64,000 bases of DNA, taken from contig DUZX01000010.1 in NCBI GenBank assembly GCA_013349325.1, forward strand, positions 1 to 64,000, written 5' to 3'. The stretch is from Desulfuromonadales bacterium (lineage in GTDB: Bacteria; Desulfobacterota; Desulfuromonadia; Geobacterales; Pseudopelobacteraceae). Positions 8,294-17,163 of this stretch are shown here, piece after piece. Each line of letters begins with the position of its first letter. Position 1 is the first letter of the stretch. The notes under the pieces were generated by a model that worked only from the letters and a program-made list of their open reading frames with translations, was not told the DNA's origin and did no database searches. A program made the position numbers and the translations under genes.

Positions 8294-8914
8294 ATGACAA
8301 TCTACCATCACATTCTCGCACGGCGCTGCTGGATCTTCGATCTGGACGGAACTCTGACGATTCCGGTTCACGATTTTCCGGCCATCAGGTGTGCGCTCGG
8401 TATGTCTGAAAGCGACGCCGACATCCTCCAGTTTCTTGCTTCACTTCCTGCGGACGAAGCGACCGCACGACACGCCCGTCTGATCGAGATCGAGTACGAA
8501 CTGGCTGCTAAAACTGCCGCTGCGCCCGGTTCCGGACGGCTGCTCGAGCATTTATTCCAGCAGGGCGCTCAGGTCGGCATTCTGACCCGCAACACACGTG
8601 AAATTGCGCTGCATACGCTTGAGCAGATTGGCCTGAAAGGGTACTTCAGCGAAGACCATATTCTCGGTCGAGCTGAGGCTGAGCCTAAGCCGCACCCGGA
8701 AGGGATCGAAAAGCTGCTTGCTGTCTGGGATAGCGTGCCGGACGAAACGGTGATGGTAGGCGACTACCTGTTCGATCTGCAGGTCGGGCGAGCAGCCGGA
8801 ACCGCTACCATCCATGTTGACAGCAGCGGAACTTTCCGTTGGCCGGATTTGGCCGATCTGTCGGTCGTATCACTGGATGAACTGTTCGAAGTGATGGCGA
8901 GGGGGGCGGGGTGA
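8294..8914 (+). CDS. HAD-family phosphatase (phosphoglycolate phosphatase-like)
   Basis: A 206-residue HAD hydrolase. All four catalytic motifs are visible: DLDGTLT with nucleophile and acid-base aspartates (about residues 16-22), the TRN threonine of motif II, the lysine in EPKPHP (motif III) and GDYLFD (motif IV). A small helical cap lies between motifs I and II, as in subfamily IA. Substrate unknown; phosphoglycolate or a nucleoside monophosphate are plausible. No clear ribosome site precedes the ATG at 8294. Single gene followed by its own terminator. Confidence 0.85.
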   Translation: MTIYHHILARRCWIFDLDGTLTIPVHDFPAIRCALGMSESDADILQFLASLPADEATARHARLIEIEYELAAKTAAAPGSGRLLEHLFQQGAQVGILTRNTREIALHTLEQIGLKGYFSEDHILGRAEAEPKPHPEGIEKLLAVWDSVPDETVMVGDYLFDLQVGRAAGTATIHVDSSGTFRWPDLADLSVVSLDELFEVMARGAG

Positions 8915-8950
8915 GGGGCGATGCCCTGAGCGGAGTCGAAGGGTGAAACA

Positions 8951-8983
8951 GCAAAGGCGGCCGACCGGCCGCCTTTGCTGTTT
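8951..8983 (+). terminator. intrinsic terminator after the HAD gene (works both ways)
   Basis: A perfect 12-bp stem, GCAAAGGCGGCC (8951-8962) with GGCCGCCTTTGC (8967-8978), loop GACC, followed by a T run at 8980-8984. It also lies just past the nadA stop on the other strand. Confidence 0.88.
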
Positions 8984-9004
8984 TTGTTCGTAGGTTCTCT
9001 GAGT

Positions 9005-9919
9005 TCAGTCGCGCGGAATTGCCAGCATCCGATCGAGAGCCCCTTTGGCCTTGAGGCGGATCTCTTCGGGTACGGTCACAACCGGTGAAAGTGTTTGAAG
9101 AGAAAGCAGTACATCCTCCAGCGAGGTCAGCTTCATATTGGGGCAGAACAGAGCTGGAGAGGCCAGGCGGAACTCTTTATCCGGGCTGTCGAGTCGCAGC
9201 TTGTAGAGAATACCTGCTTCGGTACCGATTATGAATTTTTTGGCGGAGCTTGTCCGGCAGTAGTCATACATGCCGCTGGTGGAACAGACATGATCGGCCA
9301 GCGCCGAGACCTGCGGGGCGCTTTCGGGATGACAGATAAAGAGTGCATCGGGATGTTCTTGTTTCTTCTGAAGAACCGCCTGTAGTGTCATCCGTTCGTG
9401 TGTAGGACAATACCCCTCCCAAAAGATAAAGCGCTTTTCGGGGACAAACTTTGCCACCCAGCGCCCCAGATTACGGTCCGGCACAAAGATCAGTTCCTCT
9501 GCCGGCAGGGATCTGACAACTTTGAGAGCATTGGCCGAGGTGCAGCAGATATCGGAATAAGCTTTGACTTCAGCCGAAGAGTTGACATAGGTCACCACCG
9601 GTACACCGGGATGCTCAGATTTCAACTGTTGCAGTGTTTCGGCAGTGACCATGTCGGCCATCGGACAACCGGCGTCTGCACGCGGCAGCAGTACTTTCTT
9701 ACCGGGCGACAGGATCGCAGCCGACTCGGCCATAAAATGCACGCCGCAAAAAACAATTACATCCGCATCTGTCTTGGCCGCTTCAATTGAAAGCGCCAGA
9801 GAATCGCCGGTGATGTCGGCGATTTCCTGCACCTCATCGCGCATGTAATTATGCGCCAGCAGTACTGCATTGTGCTTTTTAAGAAGTTCTTTGATCTGAT
9901 TTCGTATGTCTTCACCCAT
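9005..9919 (-). CDS. nadA: quinolinate synthase
   Basis: NadA condenses iminoaspartate with dihydroxyacetone phosphate to make quinolinate for NAD synthesis. The 304-residue length is typical. The three [4Fe-4S] cysteine positions are present in [15 protein letters not shown] and LFCPNMK, and the substrate motifs [28 protein letters not shown] and CHPES are all intact. It is a single gene here without nadB or nadC next to it. Confidence 0.96.
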   Translation of the reverse strand: MGEDIRNQIKELLKKHNAVLLAHNYMRDEVQEIADITGDSLALSIEAAKTDADVIVFCGVHFMAESAAILSPGKKVLLPRADAGCPMADMVTAETLQQLKSEHPGVPVVTYVNSSAEVKAYSDICCTSANALKVVRSLPAEELIFVPDRNLGRWVAKFVPEKRFIFWEGYCPTHERMTLQAVLQKKQEHPDALFICHPESAPQVSALADHVCSTSGMYDYCRTSSAKKFIIGTEAGILYKLRLDSPDKEFRLASPALFCPNMKLTSLEDVLLSLQTLSPVVTVPEEIRLKAKGALDRMLAIPRD

Positions 9920-9990
9920 CTTCGAGGATCCTCCCGCAGATTCTTAGCTGCCGGCAAGAGTGCCACAAAAAATATATAAAAACAACTCTT

Positions 9991-10023
9991 CGGGGTGTGG
10001 CAACACCTGGCAGTGCATCTGCT
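9991..10023 (+). other. tRNA-Pro-like 5' half, degenerate
   Basis: CGGGGTGTGGCAACACCTGG and the bases after it match the first ~33 bases of the intact tRNA-Pro at 50835 (acceptor 5' strand, D arm, 5' anticodon stem) at about 26 positions. The similarity ends in the anticodon region and no 3' half follows. CTCTTCGGG-type bases precede both copies. It is best read as a tRNA remnant, possibly a scar of past integration, in the ~200-base gap between nadA and the epimerase gene. Confidence 0.35.
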
Positions 10024-10127
10024 GTGTTACGTGGAGCTTTAATCGGTACTGCGATGGAAGATACTTGGGGGGCTATTGGCTGAGGTGCTGCTCTCAGTCG
10101 GTCACCGGTGTTGCTGTGCTCATGATG

Positions 10128-11561
10128 TCATCTGTTCAGCGCAGCGGCCCAGTGCTCCGAGAAGAATCCGCTCTGATAAAGCCGGTTGAGCCATGAGATT
10201 GCACTGAGTGCCGGCATACCTGTTTCGATCAGCCTGGCGGTTACATCGTTAACGGAAAGATTCCCCTGTTGTACCAAATCACCCAGCAATCTCATATGAC
10301 GGTTTCCTTTGATTTCGTGACGGGTATAGCGGGAGATCAGCGTGAAGCCGACATCGCCCGGTTCATAGACGAGATCGGCACGGAAGGAAAGCAGTAGATC
10401 GTTTTTCAAGCTTGCCGGCATGCATTCGTCAATACTCCGCTCTATGAACACACGAAAGCCGGCAGCATCTTCGAATGCCCCTTCCAGGTGGATCTGGTAC
10501 CCCAGCGGCCACCGCTCTGATGCATTGCAGGGGCTGATCAGCTTGATGGTCCGATCGACCATATTCACCAGATAGCCGCAGGTACACTCGATGGTTAGTC
10601 GCGGCGTCGATACAGGCTCAGGTCCAGACCCAGACTGATCCAGTCTCGTGGCAGTACAGCACGGGGTGTGCAGCGTCCGTCCGGAAGAAATCTTCTCACG
10701 GAGGGCACCCTCATTTTGCAGGGTCAGGGTCACATTGAGCAGCTCTTCCGGGGTGAATTCCTGATGTATGCGCTGCAGCACGGAACGGCTCAGCACCGAA
10801 AAGCGATCTGCGATGAGCGGCCATTCATCCCGGAACGAGAGTAATTCGTCGGTCCATGCCCGGTTTCTCAGCGGCGCGGCGGTAGTGGTCTGTGGAATCA
10901 TCCCGAAGTGGGCATGGAAGTCGCGCATGAATTTGAAATAATCCGGATTATCAGACGGTTCTGTTGCGTGATAGCAGGTAGACACCTTGCACCCGTCGCC
11001 GAAGAGCGTCCGGGCTGTTACGAGGATGTCACCCCAGAGTTGGCGGTTGTCGGGGGTGTAAAGAAAATTACCTTGAAGCGGAGGAGGGGCCAGTGCACAG
11101 AACCAGCACTGCATAGAACAGCCCTTGCTCAGTTCGAACGCGAACAGGGGAAATATCATTGAGCGGGCTTCGTTTTTATCAAATGATTCACTGACAGCTC
11201 GCGCCTGCTGCCGTGTGCGCCACAAATCGAGCCGCCGGTTACCGGTCGATTCCCATTCGGACAGGCATGCATCGCGCTGGGCCGTGCGCGCGTCGGTCCA
11301 CTCTATCCACTCCTGACCGAGAGAATGGTCTTGAATCTCTTGGCTCAACTCCTCCCTGCCCATTGATAGCAGATCGTCTTTTTCGAGCAGATCCCAGAAC
11401 GGTGCAAGCGCTGCTGCCGGAAGTCTGATCCCTGCTTTATCAAGGAGCTGCTGATGGCCGGATGGATCTGCCATGGCCTCTCGGCGGAAGTCAGGATCCC
11501 CTTCCAAAAGTTCAAGAAAGCGTTTGATATGCGCAACATTCTGATGGGGTGCGTCAGTCAT
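10128..11561 (-). CDS. PoyD-type radical SAM peptide epimerase for RiPP maturation
   Basis: A 477-residue radical SAM protein. The cluster motif CSMQCWFC places cysteines at 148, 152 and 155, later than in most radical SAM enzymes, and TEPSDNPDYFKFM is a typical SAM-binding follow-on. C-terminal cysteine groups (TPCC, ECTCGY, SPC) may form an auxiliary site. The overall pattern is that of the epimerases that invert L- to D-residues in ribosomal peptides. Residues ~10-50 (HIKRFLELLEGDPDFRREAM...) resemble a leader-like helical module and may bind the precursor. The gene lies downstream of a Nif11-type precursor on the same strand, separated by 136 bases holding a 17-bp hairpin. Epimerase activity is inferred. 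Confidence 0.76.
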   Translation of the reverse strand: MTDAPHQNVAHIKRFLELLEGDPDFRREAMADPSGHQQLLDKAGIRLPAAALAPFWDLLEKDDLLSMGREELSQEIQDHSLGQEWIEWTDARTAQRDACLSEWESTGNRRLDLWRTRQQARAVSESFDKNEARSMIFPLFAFELSKGCSMQCWFCALAPPPLQGNFLYTPDNRQLWGDILVTARTLFGDGCKVSTCYHATEPSDNPDYFKFMRDFHAHFGMIPQTTTAAPLRNRAWTDELLSFRDEWPLIADRFSVLSRSVLQRIHQEFTPEELLNVTLTLQNEGALREKISSGRTLHTPCCTATRLDQSGSGPEPVSTPRLTIECTCGYLVNMVDRTIKLISPCNASERWPLGYQIHLEGAFEDAAGFRVFIERSIDECMPASLKNDLLLSFRADLVYEPGDVGFTLISRYTRHEIKGNRHMRLLGDLVQQGNLSVNDVTARLIETGMPALSAISWLNRLYQSGFFSEHWAAALNR

Positions 11562-11583
11562 GGTTCTCTACCTCGAGTGATGG

Positions 11584-11624
11584 AACGTCAACGGGCCGGG
11601 AATTATCCCCGGCCCGTTGACGTT
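11584..11624 (-). promoter_or_regulatory. 17-bp stem-loop between precursor and epimerase genes
   Basis: AACGTCAACGGGCCGGG (11584-11600) pairs perfectly with CCCGGCCCGTTGACGTT (11608-11624) around a 7-base loop. On the minus strand, the direction of the RiPP genes, no T run follows, so it is more likely an mRNA-stabilising or partially terminating element that raises precursor over enzyme expression. On the plus strand TTTT follows, so it could also block antisense transcription. Confidence 0.75.
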
Positions 11625-11697
11625 TTGTCTTATTTCGTATTTTTCGGTGTTCCGGGCTCAGAAAGCCGACGAGACGCCGAGTGTACTGGGCGCATTA

Positions 11698-11946
11698 TTA
11701 CCAGGTAGCAAGAACTCTCCATTTGCCGGCAAATATTGCGCCTTTTCCGCCAGCCACACCGTCGAGGAGTTCATCACAGATTTGCCCATCTTCGCCGATA
11801 ATGTCTGAACTAGCGATATTGTAGCCTTTTGTGTTGGCAAACTCGATTGCCGATGCGATGTCCTGAGCGCCGGTAGACATCAATTCATTGCGTAGTTCCT
11901 CATTGCTAGCCAGATCGTTGTTGAAGCGTACGAATTCGGTGTTCAT
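11698..11946 (-). CDS. Nif11-type leader RiPP precursor peptide, 82 aa
   Basis: The first ~65 residues form a Nif11-like leader: FVRFNNDLASNEELRNEL, then AIEFANTKGYNIASSDI, ending ELLDGVAGG. The double glycine at 66-67 is the usual protease/transport cleavage point. This leaves a 15-residue core, KGAIFAGKWRVLATW, with no Cys, Ser or Asn-rich repeats, so lanthionine or thiazole chemistry is unlikely, while epimerisation by the neighbouring radical SAM enzyme is possible. AAGGAG lies seven bases before the ATG. No transporter or protease gene is adjacent; those functions would have to come from elsewhere in the genome. Confidence 0.76.
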   Translation of the reverse strand: MNTEFVRFNNDLASNEELRNELMSTGAQDIASAIEFANTKGYNIASSDIIGEDGQICDELLDGVAGGKGAIFAGKWRVLATW

Positions 11947-12194
11947 TACAGTCTCCTTTTCATTGTTTGGATAGGCTTTCGGCTTTCACATGAATCATGC
12001 TTCTTGTGTTTGCAGCATTCAACTGGTCTGACTCATCTCTTCCGTGCGCCTTGTGTATCTGTTAGACGCAGTCCGTATTCAGTTTGTTTCAATTTATTTT
12101 TGAGCAACGGTAAATTTTTCTGACTGACCGGGATCAGCGAAATGCGGTTCCGTAAGGCTTCATCACCTGCAAGCAGAATCACCTGCTTGAGCTC

Positions 12195-12494
12195 TTACTC
12201 AAGCTCGATCATAATGTCGTCGCCGACTACCTGAACCGGAAATACCTGCAGCTGGTAATCAGGATGTTCTACACAACGACCGTCGCGTAGTTTGTAGCGG
12301 TAACCATGGCGCGGACAGGAGATGTAATCGTCCTTAACGACCCCGGCATTCATAGGACTGCCCTGATGCGGACAGTCGTTTTCTACTGCGAAAAAAGTGC
12401 CTTTGAGATTAATGAGCAGAATTTCTCTGCCGGATACGGAAACGGCTTTTTTCCCAAAATTGGGAACTTCGCTTGTTTTAGCTACCGATATCAT
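12195..12494 (-). CDS. Rieske [2Fe-2S] ferredoxin
   Basis: A 99-residue soluble Rieske protein. The cluster ligands are CPHQG and CPRHG, the CXH...CXXH arrangement of NirD-like and dioxygenase-type ferredoxins. GGAGG lies eight bases upstream of the ATG. It stands upstream of the RiPP precursor on the same strand with ~250 bases between, so it may or may not share a transcript. It could be an electron donor, but nothing in the sequence ties it to a partner. A small hairpin (GCTTGAG / CTCAAGC) overlaps its stop. Confidence 0.86.
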   Translation of the reverse strand: MISVAKTSEVPNFGKKAVSVSGREILLINLKGTFFAVENDCPHQGSPMNAGVVKDDYISCPRHGYRYKLRDGRCVEHPDYQLQVFPVQVVGDDIMIELE

Positions 12495-12719
12495 TGCGCC
12501 TACCTCCAGAAAATTTTATTTACCAGAGCCTACCGAAAACGAATCGACTCGTCAAATGCTCATCAGCGAACAGCAACACTCCCTGCGATGTCTTCAGGTC
12601 TATAAAGCAAGCATAACTGCCTAAAAAATAATCATAACTGTAGACAACACTATCTTACCGGTGAATTAATAACCGACAAAATGTTATCAACTTACTGTAA
12701 TTATTGTTTTTGTTTGAAA
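12495..12719. other. intergenic region, no gene seen
   Basis: AT-rich divergent spacer between the Rieske gene and the outer-membrane protein gene. I see no open frame with a ribosome site here. It must hold the Rieske promoter, which I could not place with confidence. Confidence 0.4.
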
Positions 12720-12735
12720 TGGCACACTCTGTGTA
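12720..12735 (+). promoter_or_regulatory. sigma-54-like promoter upstream of the OMP-glnK-amtB genes
   Basis: TGGCACACTCTGTGTA matches the sigma-54 consensus at the -24 GG and, with correct 10-base spacing, the -12 G, but has T where the -12 C is expected. It would start transcription near 12745, leaving a ~130-base leader before the ATG at 12875. Nitrogen genes follow, which supports it; no NtrC-type upstream site was recognised. Confidence 0.4.
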
Positions 12736-12874
12736 ATAGTCAGTCTGACGAATAACTCAACACAGTTTGTTTTGGCCAACAATAGCAGCAACTCTACAGA
12801 ACGTGCAGCAATGAGATCAAAGAGGCTTTCATTCAACCACCGTTCAAAATCAACGATGAAAAGGAGAGGAACAA

Positions 12875-13651
12875 ATGAAACTCGGAAAAATCATGGCAAC
12901 AGCAGCAGCACTGGTAACCCTGGCAAGCAGCGCAGCACTGGCAACTCCTTCCACACAAATCTGGATCCCATCGACAGATGTCAAGGGTTTCAAGGAAGTC
13001 AACATTGGTATTGATAACTATATTCGTTTTTCAGATGAGCCAACTGCCGGTGCAAATACTTTCGATGTAGGTATTACAGCAGGTATCCTTCCGCTGGAAA
13101 ATTTCAAGATAGAAATCGGTGTTGATTACATGACTGACAATCTGGGCACTAAAGATTCAATCGGTGGTAAGCACCCAATCTATTTTAACGCCAAGGCCGG
13201 CATTCCTGAAGATGCTTTTGGAATTAAAGGACTTCCTGCTGTTGCTGGCGGTATTTACAATATTGGCACGTATGATAAAACCGATGGAAATACCATGCAA
13301 AATATGGCTTACGGATTGATAGCTAAGACTCTTCCGGTAGTTGGGCGTATTTCGGTAGGTGGCTATAACGGAGCAGAAAAGAACCTTGGCAAGAATGTTA
13401 ACAGCGGTATTCTGGCTTCCTGGGATCGCAGCATGCCTGAAATTTCTGATAAGCTTTGGCTGGCTGTAGATTACATGAGTGGCAAAAACTTTAACGGTGC
13501 CGTCAGCTTCGGCGGCTCATGGGCATTCTCAAAGCAGGTTTCTCTGATTGTCGGCTTGAACGTCTACAACCCATTCCAGAGCTCTGTTGGCGCATCGCTA
13601 CCTGGTGGAAAGCCAACATTCACAACACAGCTTGACATCAATCTTCCCTAG
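12875..13651 (+). CDS. outer-membrane beta-barrel protein, secreted, 258 aa
   Basis: Residues 1-23 form a Sec signal peptide (MKLGKIMATAAALVTLASSAALA). The rest shows alternating hydrophobic strands, many glycines and aromatics (IEIGVDYM, GISVGGYNGAEKN-like strands, WLAVDYMSGKNFNGAVSFGG), as expected for a small outer-membrane barrel. I do not know its family name. AAGGAGAGG precedes the ATG. It sits directly upstream of glnK and amtB, separated by a terminator, so it may be nitrogen-regulated and involved in ammonium or small-solute passage; this is inference. Confidence 0.62.
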   Translation: MKLGKIMATAAALVTLASSAALATPSTQIWIPSTDVKGFKEVNIGIDNYIRFSDEPTAGANTFDVGITAGILPLENFKIEIGVDYMTDNLGTKDSIGGKHPIYFNAKAGIPEDAFGIKGLPAVAGGIYNIGTYDKTDGNTMQNMAYGLIAKTLPVVGRISVGGYNGAEKNLGKNVNSGILASWDRSMPEISDKLWLAVDYMSGKNFNGAVSFGGSWAFSKQVSLIVGLNVYNPFQSSVGASLPGGKPTFTTQLDINLP

Positions 13652-13667
13652 GCTGTCCCTCCTTCAA

Positions 13668-13702
13668 TTCGGGGGTGGGGTGCCTTCCACCCCCACTTTT
13701 TT
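13668..13702 (+). terminator. intrinsic terminator after the beta-barrel gene
   Basis: GTGGGG-TG pairs with CACCCCCAC with one bulge and is followed by a run of six T (13697-13702). Read-through would reach glnK, which begins 46 bases later. Confidence 0.62.
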
Positions 13703-13726
13703 GAAGGCAGTTAACCATATAAATAA

Positions 13727-14086
<360 letters not shown>

Positions 14087-14120
14087 CAACCCAGGATATT
14101 CACTCGAACGGAGGAACACC

Positions 14121-15629
14121 ATGAGACTTAAACTCTATCTTGCATCACTGATGCTATTTATTCTGGCAGGGCTGATCCCGGTCGCTGCCATGGCTGAAGA
14201 AAAGAAAGATGCCGCTCCGGCAGCAGCATCAGCACCGACTGCGACTCCTGCTGCTGACGCAGCCAAACCGGCGGAACCAGCCGCTGCCGTTGCGGCCCCT
14301 GCTACAGCTGCACCCCCCGCCGCACCGGCAACACCACCGGATGTAAAACCGGTTCTCAACACCGGCGATACCGCCTGGATGCTGGTCTCATCTGCGCTGG
14401 TTCTGCTGATGATCCCCGGTCTGGCACTCTTTTACGGCGGTATGGTCCGTCAGAAAAACGTCCTTTCCACCATGATGCATTCGTTTGTCGCCATGGGTAT
14501 CGTCGGCGTGCAGTGGGCAGTAATCGGCTATTCACTGGCTTTTGCACCTGATATGGCAAAAATGGGACTGATCGGTGACTTCAGCAAATTCATGCTCAAC
14601 GGCCTGATCATCATGAAGGATGCGGCCAGCGGGACCGTTGAATGGGCTCTGTTTCAGAACTATACCAAGGAACCGGGCGCGATTCCGGAGCTGGTCTTCG
14701 CCATGTATCAGTGTATGTTTGCAATTATCACGGTAGCCCTGGTTTCCGGTGCCATCGCAGAACGTGTCAAATTTTCAGCCTACTGCCTCTTCGTCCTGCT
14801 CTGGACAACGCTGGTTTATGATCCGCTGGCCCACTGGGTCTGGATGACCGACGGCTGGCTGTTCAAAAAAGGTGCACTGGACTTCGCCGGTGGTACGGTT
14901 GTTCATCTCTCCTCAGGTATTTCGGCCTTGGCTTTCCTGATGTTCCTCGGCAAACGACATGGTTTCCCCAATGAGCGTATGGCTCCTCACAATCTGCCGC
15001 TGACCCTGCTGGGCGTCGGTCTGCTCTGGTTCGGCTGGTTCGGCTTCAACGCCGGTTCGGCCATCGTCGGCGTCAATACTTCTGATGCAGCTGGCGGGTT
15101 GGCCGGCTTGGCATTTGCCACCACGACCATAGCTCCAGCTGCGGCCGGTCTCTCCTGGATGGTTGCAGAATGGCTTCACTCCGGCAAACCAAGCGCACTT
15201 GGTTTCGGTTCCGGTGTTGTGGCTGGTCTGGTTGTCATCACTCCGGCAGCCGGTTTCGTACAGCCTGGCGCTGCCCTGTTGATGGGCCTGGCGGCCGGTC
15301 TGGTCTGCTACGGCGGCATCCTGCTCAAAGCCAAGCTGAAATATGATGACTCCCTGGATGCATTTGGTGTTCATGGTATCGGTGGTACGTTCGGCGCCAT
15401 CATCACCGGTGTATTCGCTACTGTCGGCGCCACGGGACTCCTGTCCGGCAACGCGAAACAGCTCATGACTCAGCTGATAGCCGTTGTGGCTGCCGGCGCT
15501 TACGCCTTTATCGTAACGGTTGTGATCGCCTTCGTCCTTGATAAAACCATCGGCCTGCGTGTTGAAAAGGAAGACGAAATCATGGGTCTCGACCAGACAC
15601 AGCATTCAGAAAGCGGTTACAACATGTAG
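14121..15629 (+). CDS. amtB: ammonium transporter with long Ala/Pro-rich N-terminal extension
   Basis: A 502-residue Amt channel with eleven membrane segments in the core. The twin pore histidines are in GGTVVHLSSG and DAFGVHGIGG; the GALAER-like SGAIAERVKF and the AmtB PII-facing loops are present. It begins with a cleavable-looking signal (MRLKLYLASLMLFILAGLIPVAAMA) followed by ~55 residues of Ala/Pro/Thr-rich sequence before the first core helix, longer than in most Amt proteins and presumably periplasmic. It lies 34 bases after glnK, so the two are one operon, and is followed by a terminator. Confidence 0.94.
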   Translation: MRLKLYLASLMLFILAGLIPVAAMAEEKKDAAPAAASAPTATPAADAAKPAEPAAAVAAPATAAPPAAPATPPDVKPVLNTGDTAWMLVSSALVLLMIPGLALFYGGMVRQKNVLSTMMHSFVAMGIVGVQWAVIGYSLAFAPDMAKMGLIGDFSKFMLNGLIIMKDAASGTVEWALFQNYTKEPGAIPELVFAMYQCMFAIITVALVSGAIAERVKFSAYCLFVLLWTTLVYDPLAHWVWMTDGWLFKKGALDFAGGTVVHLSSGISALAFLMFLGKRHGFPNERMAPHNLPLTLLGVGLLWFGWFGFNAGSAIVGVNTSDAAGGLAGLAFATTTIAPAAAGLSWMVAEWLHSGKPSALGFGSGVVAGLVVITPAAGFVQPGAALLMGLAAGLVCYGGILLKAKLKYDDSLDAFGVHGIGGTFGAIITGVFATVGATGLLSGNAKQLMTQLIAVVAAGAYAFIVTVVIAFVLDKTIGLRVEKEDEIMGLDQTQHSESGYNM

Positions 15630-15663
15630 TCTGCAGCCTATCCTGTTTCTCCGTTGCATCCTC

Positions 15664-15702
15664 GAAGCCGCCCTCATAAAAGGGGGCGGCTTCATCCCTT
15701 TT
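15664..15702 (+). terminator. intrinsic terminator after amtB
   Basis: GAAGCCGCCCTC (15664-15675) pairs with GGGGGCGGCTTC (15682-15693) with one G-U pair, followed by ATCCCTTTT. Confidence 0.75.
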
Positions 15703-15733
15703 AAATCCTGACAGCGTTGTCCCGGAGCCCGCC

Positions 15734-16468
15734 ATGACCAGAAATATCCTGCAAGAACGGCATATCGACGCGGATCTTCTGCAGCAGTTGGCGTATAACG
15801 AAAAAATGGCCGAGTTGGGAAAGATCTCTGCAAGTGTCGTGCACGAACTGAATGCACCGCTATCGGTGATCATCTCGGCATCACAGATGATCATGCGTGA
15901 GCAGGATGTCCCCGAATTCGTGCAGGAAATGATTGCCCGCATCAACAGTGAGGCGCAACGGCTCTCACAGCTGACGCGCGGACTTTTGAGCTACAGCAGC
16001 TACGATCAGGTAACTGCAGAAGCGGACCTTAACCTTACGGTTAATTTCATTCTCGACTTTCTGACGTTCGAAGCCTCCCGACGTGCCGTGGTTGTCATGC
16101 GTCAACTGGATCACCGCCTACCGTTGATCCAGACCGATTCCAATCAGTTGAAACAGATTCTCCTCAATATTGTCATGAATGCGTTGCAGGCCATGGAAAC
16201 AGCAGGTGGTACGCTGCTGGTAGAGACCGCTACCGCTGGAGACGACCAGGTGCGTGTCACCATCTCTGACAGCGGCCCCGGAATTCCGCCCGAAGTAATC
16301 GAACGGATCTTTGATCGCTATTTTACGACCAAGAAATCAGGTGTAGGTACCGGACTGGGGCTGTTTGTAACCAGGGAGTTGGTAATACAGCTGGGTGGTG
16401 CCATACGTGTCAGCAGTGGCGCGGAGGGTGGAACGACATTTATAGTGACACTGCCGATCGCTCCGTAG
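15734..16468 (+). CDS. cytoplasmic sensor histidine kinase
   Basis: A 244-residue kinase consisting of little more than a HisKA dimerisation domain and an ATPase domain. The phosphoacceptor is in VVHELNAPLS, the N box in LLNIVMNALQAM, then DSGPGIP (G1), RYFTTKKSGVGTGLGL (F/G2). There is no membrane segment and only ~30 residues precede the H box, so it lacks its own sensor and probably receives a signal from a partner. Its position after amtB suggests a nitrogen or redox input, like NtrB, but no response regulator gene is next to it. Confidence 0.87.
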   Translation: MTRNILQERHIDADLLQQLAYNEKMAELGKISASVVHELNAPLSVIISASQMIMREQDVPEFVQEMIARINSEAQRLSQLTRGLLSYSSYDQVTAEADLNLTVNFILDFLTFEASRRAVVVMRQLDHRLPLIQTDSNQLKQILLNIVMNALQAMETAGGTLLVETATAGDDQVRVTISDSGPGIPPEVIERIFDRYFTTKKSGVGTGLGLFVTRELVIQLGGAIRVSSGAEGGTTFIVTLPIAP

Positions 16469-16588
16469 CACTCAAAAACATTCTCCCTACGATGAATCCT
16501 CAATCTCAGACAACATTTCCCGTCGATTGACATACGTTCTGTTTAACGGTACTTTCGCAGTGAATACAGCATTCGCGAGGTACCGACC

Positions 16589-17077
16589 ATGAACTTTAAC
16601 CATTTTGATGAGAGCGGCCACGCCATTATGGTCGATGTCAGCACAAAGCAGCCAACTATGCGGACCGCAATTGCGGCGGCCGAGGTGCGCATGTCGCCGC
16701 ATTTGGTGCAGTCTATCCAGTCGGGTGAAATTGCGAAAGGGGATGTGCTGGGCGTTGCCCGTCTGGCCGGCATCATGGCTGCCAAGCGGACTTCGGATCT
16801 GATTCCGCTTTCCCATCCGCTGGCTATCCACCATGTTACGGTTGATTTCGATCAGGATCCGATTGCCGGACTTATTACAGCTACCTGTACGGTGCGGGCC
16901 TTGGAGCGTACCGGAGTCGAGATGGAAGCGATGACCGGCGCCGGTCTGGCCGCTTTGACGATTTATGACATGTGCAAGGGGAGTGACAAATCGATCACCA
17001 TTGGCGAAATAAAGCTGCTGTTTAAAGAGGGGGGCAAGAGTGGCGTATACCGGCGGAGTGCCGACAAAGATGCGTGA
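16589..17077 (+). CDS. moaC: cyclic pyranopterin monophosphate synthase
   Basis: MoaC acts after MoaA to make cPMP in molybdenum cofactor synthesis. The 162-residue length and the motifs MVDVS, SHPL, VRALERTGVEMEAMTGA and the lysine-rich tail IGEIKLLFKEGGKSG are those of the family, including the catalytic Lys/Asp region TIYDMCKG. GAGGT precedes the ATG. A second cofactor gene of the MogA/MoaB type lies 2.9 kb downstream on the same strand. Confidence 0.96.
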   Translation: MNFNHFDESGHAIMVDVSTKQPTMRTAIAAAEVRMSPHLVQSIQSGEIAKGDVLGVARLAGIMAAKRTSDLIPLSHPLAIHHVTVDFDQDPIAGLITATCTVRALERTGVEMEAMTGAGLAALTIYDMCKGSDKSITIGEIKLLFKEGGKSGVYRRSADKDA

Positions 17078-17103
17078 CGTACGTCTCCGGGAATAAAAAA
17101 CGC

Positions 17104-17132
17104 TTGACTACGGATTTTATTTTCACTATTAC
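17104..17132 (+). promoter_or_regulatory. promoter of the riboswitch-cytochrome transcript
   Basis: TTGACT (17104-17109) and TATTAC (17127-17132) are 17 bases apart. Transcription would start near 17139, about 25 bases before the first riboswitch aptamer, giving a 5' leader of roughly 540 bases. Confidence 0.52.
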
Positions 17133-17163
17133 TGTCTTCATTAAACGAGCTGTAAGCTCATCG

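Noticed and set aside
8925..8950. CCTGAGCGGAGTCGAAGGG segment before the terminator as a mobile element
   Set aside because: It is a short sequence seen widely in bacterial genomes; with only one copy in the window nothing supports an element call.
9991..10066. Functional tRNA-Pro gene
   Set aside because: The anticodon stem does not close and no T arm or acceptor 3' strand follows.
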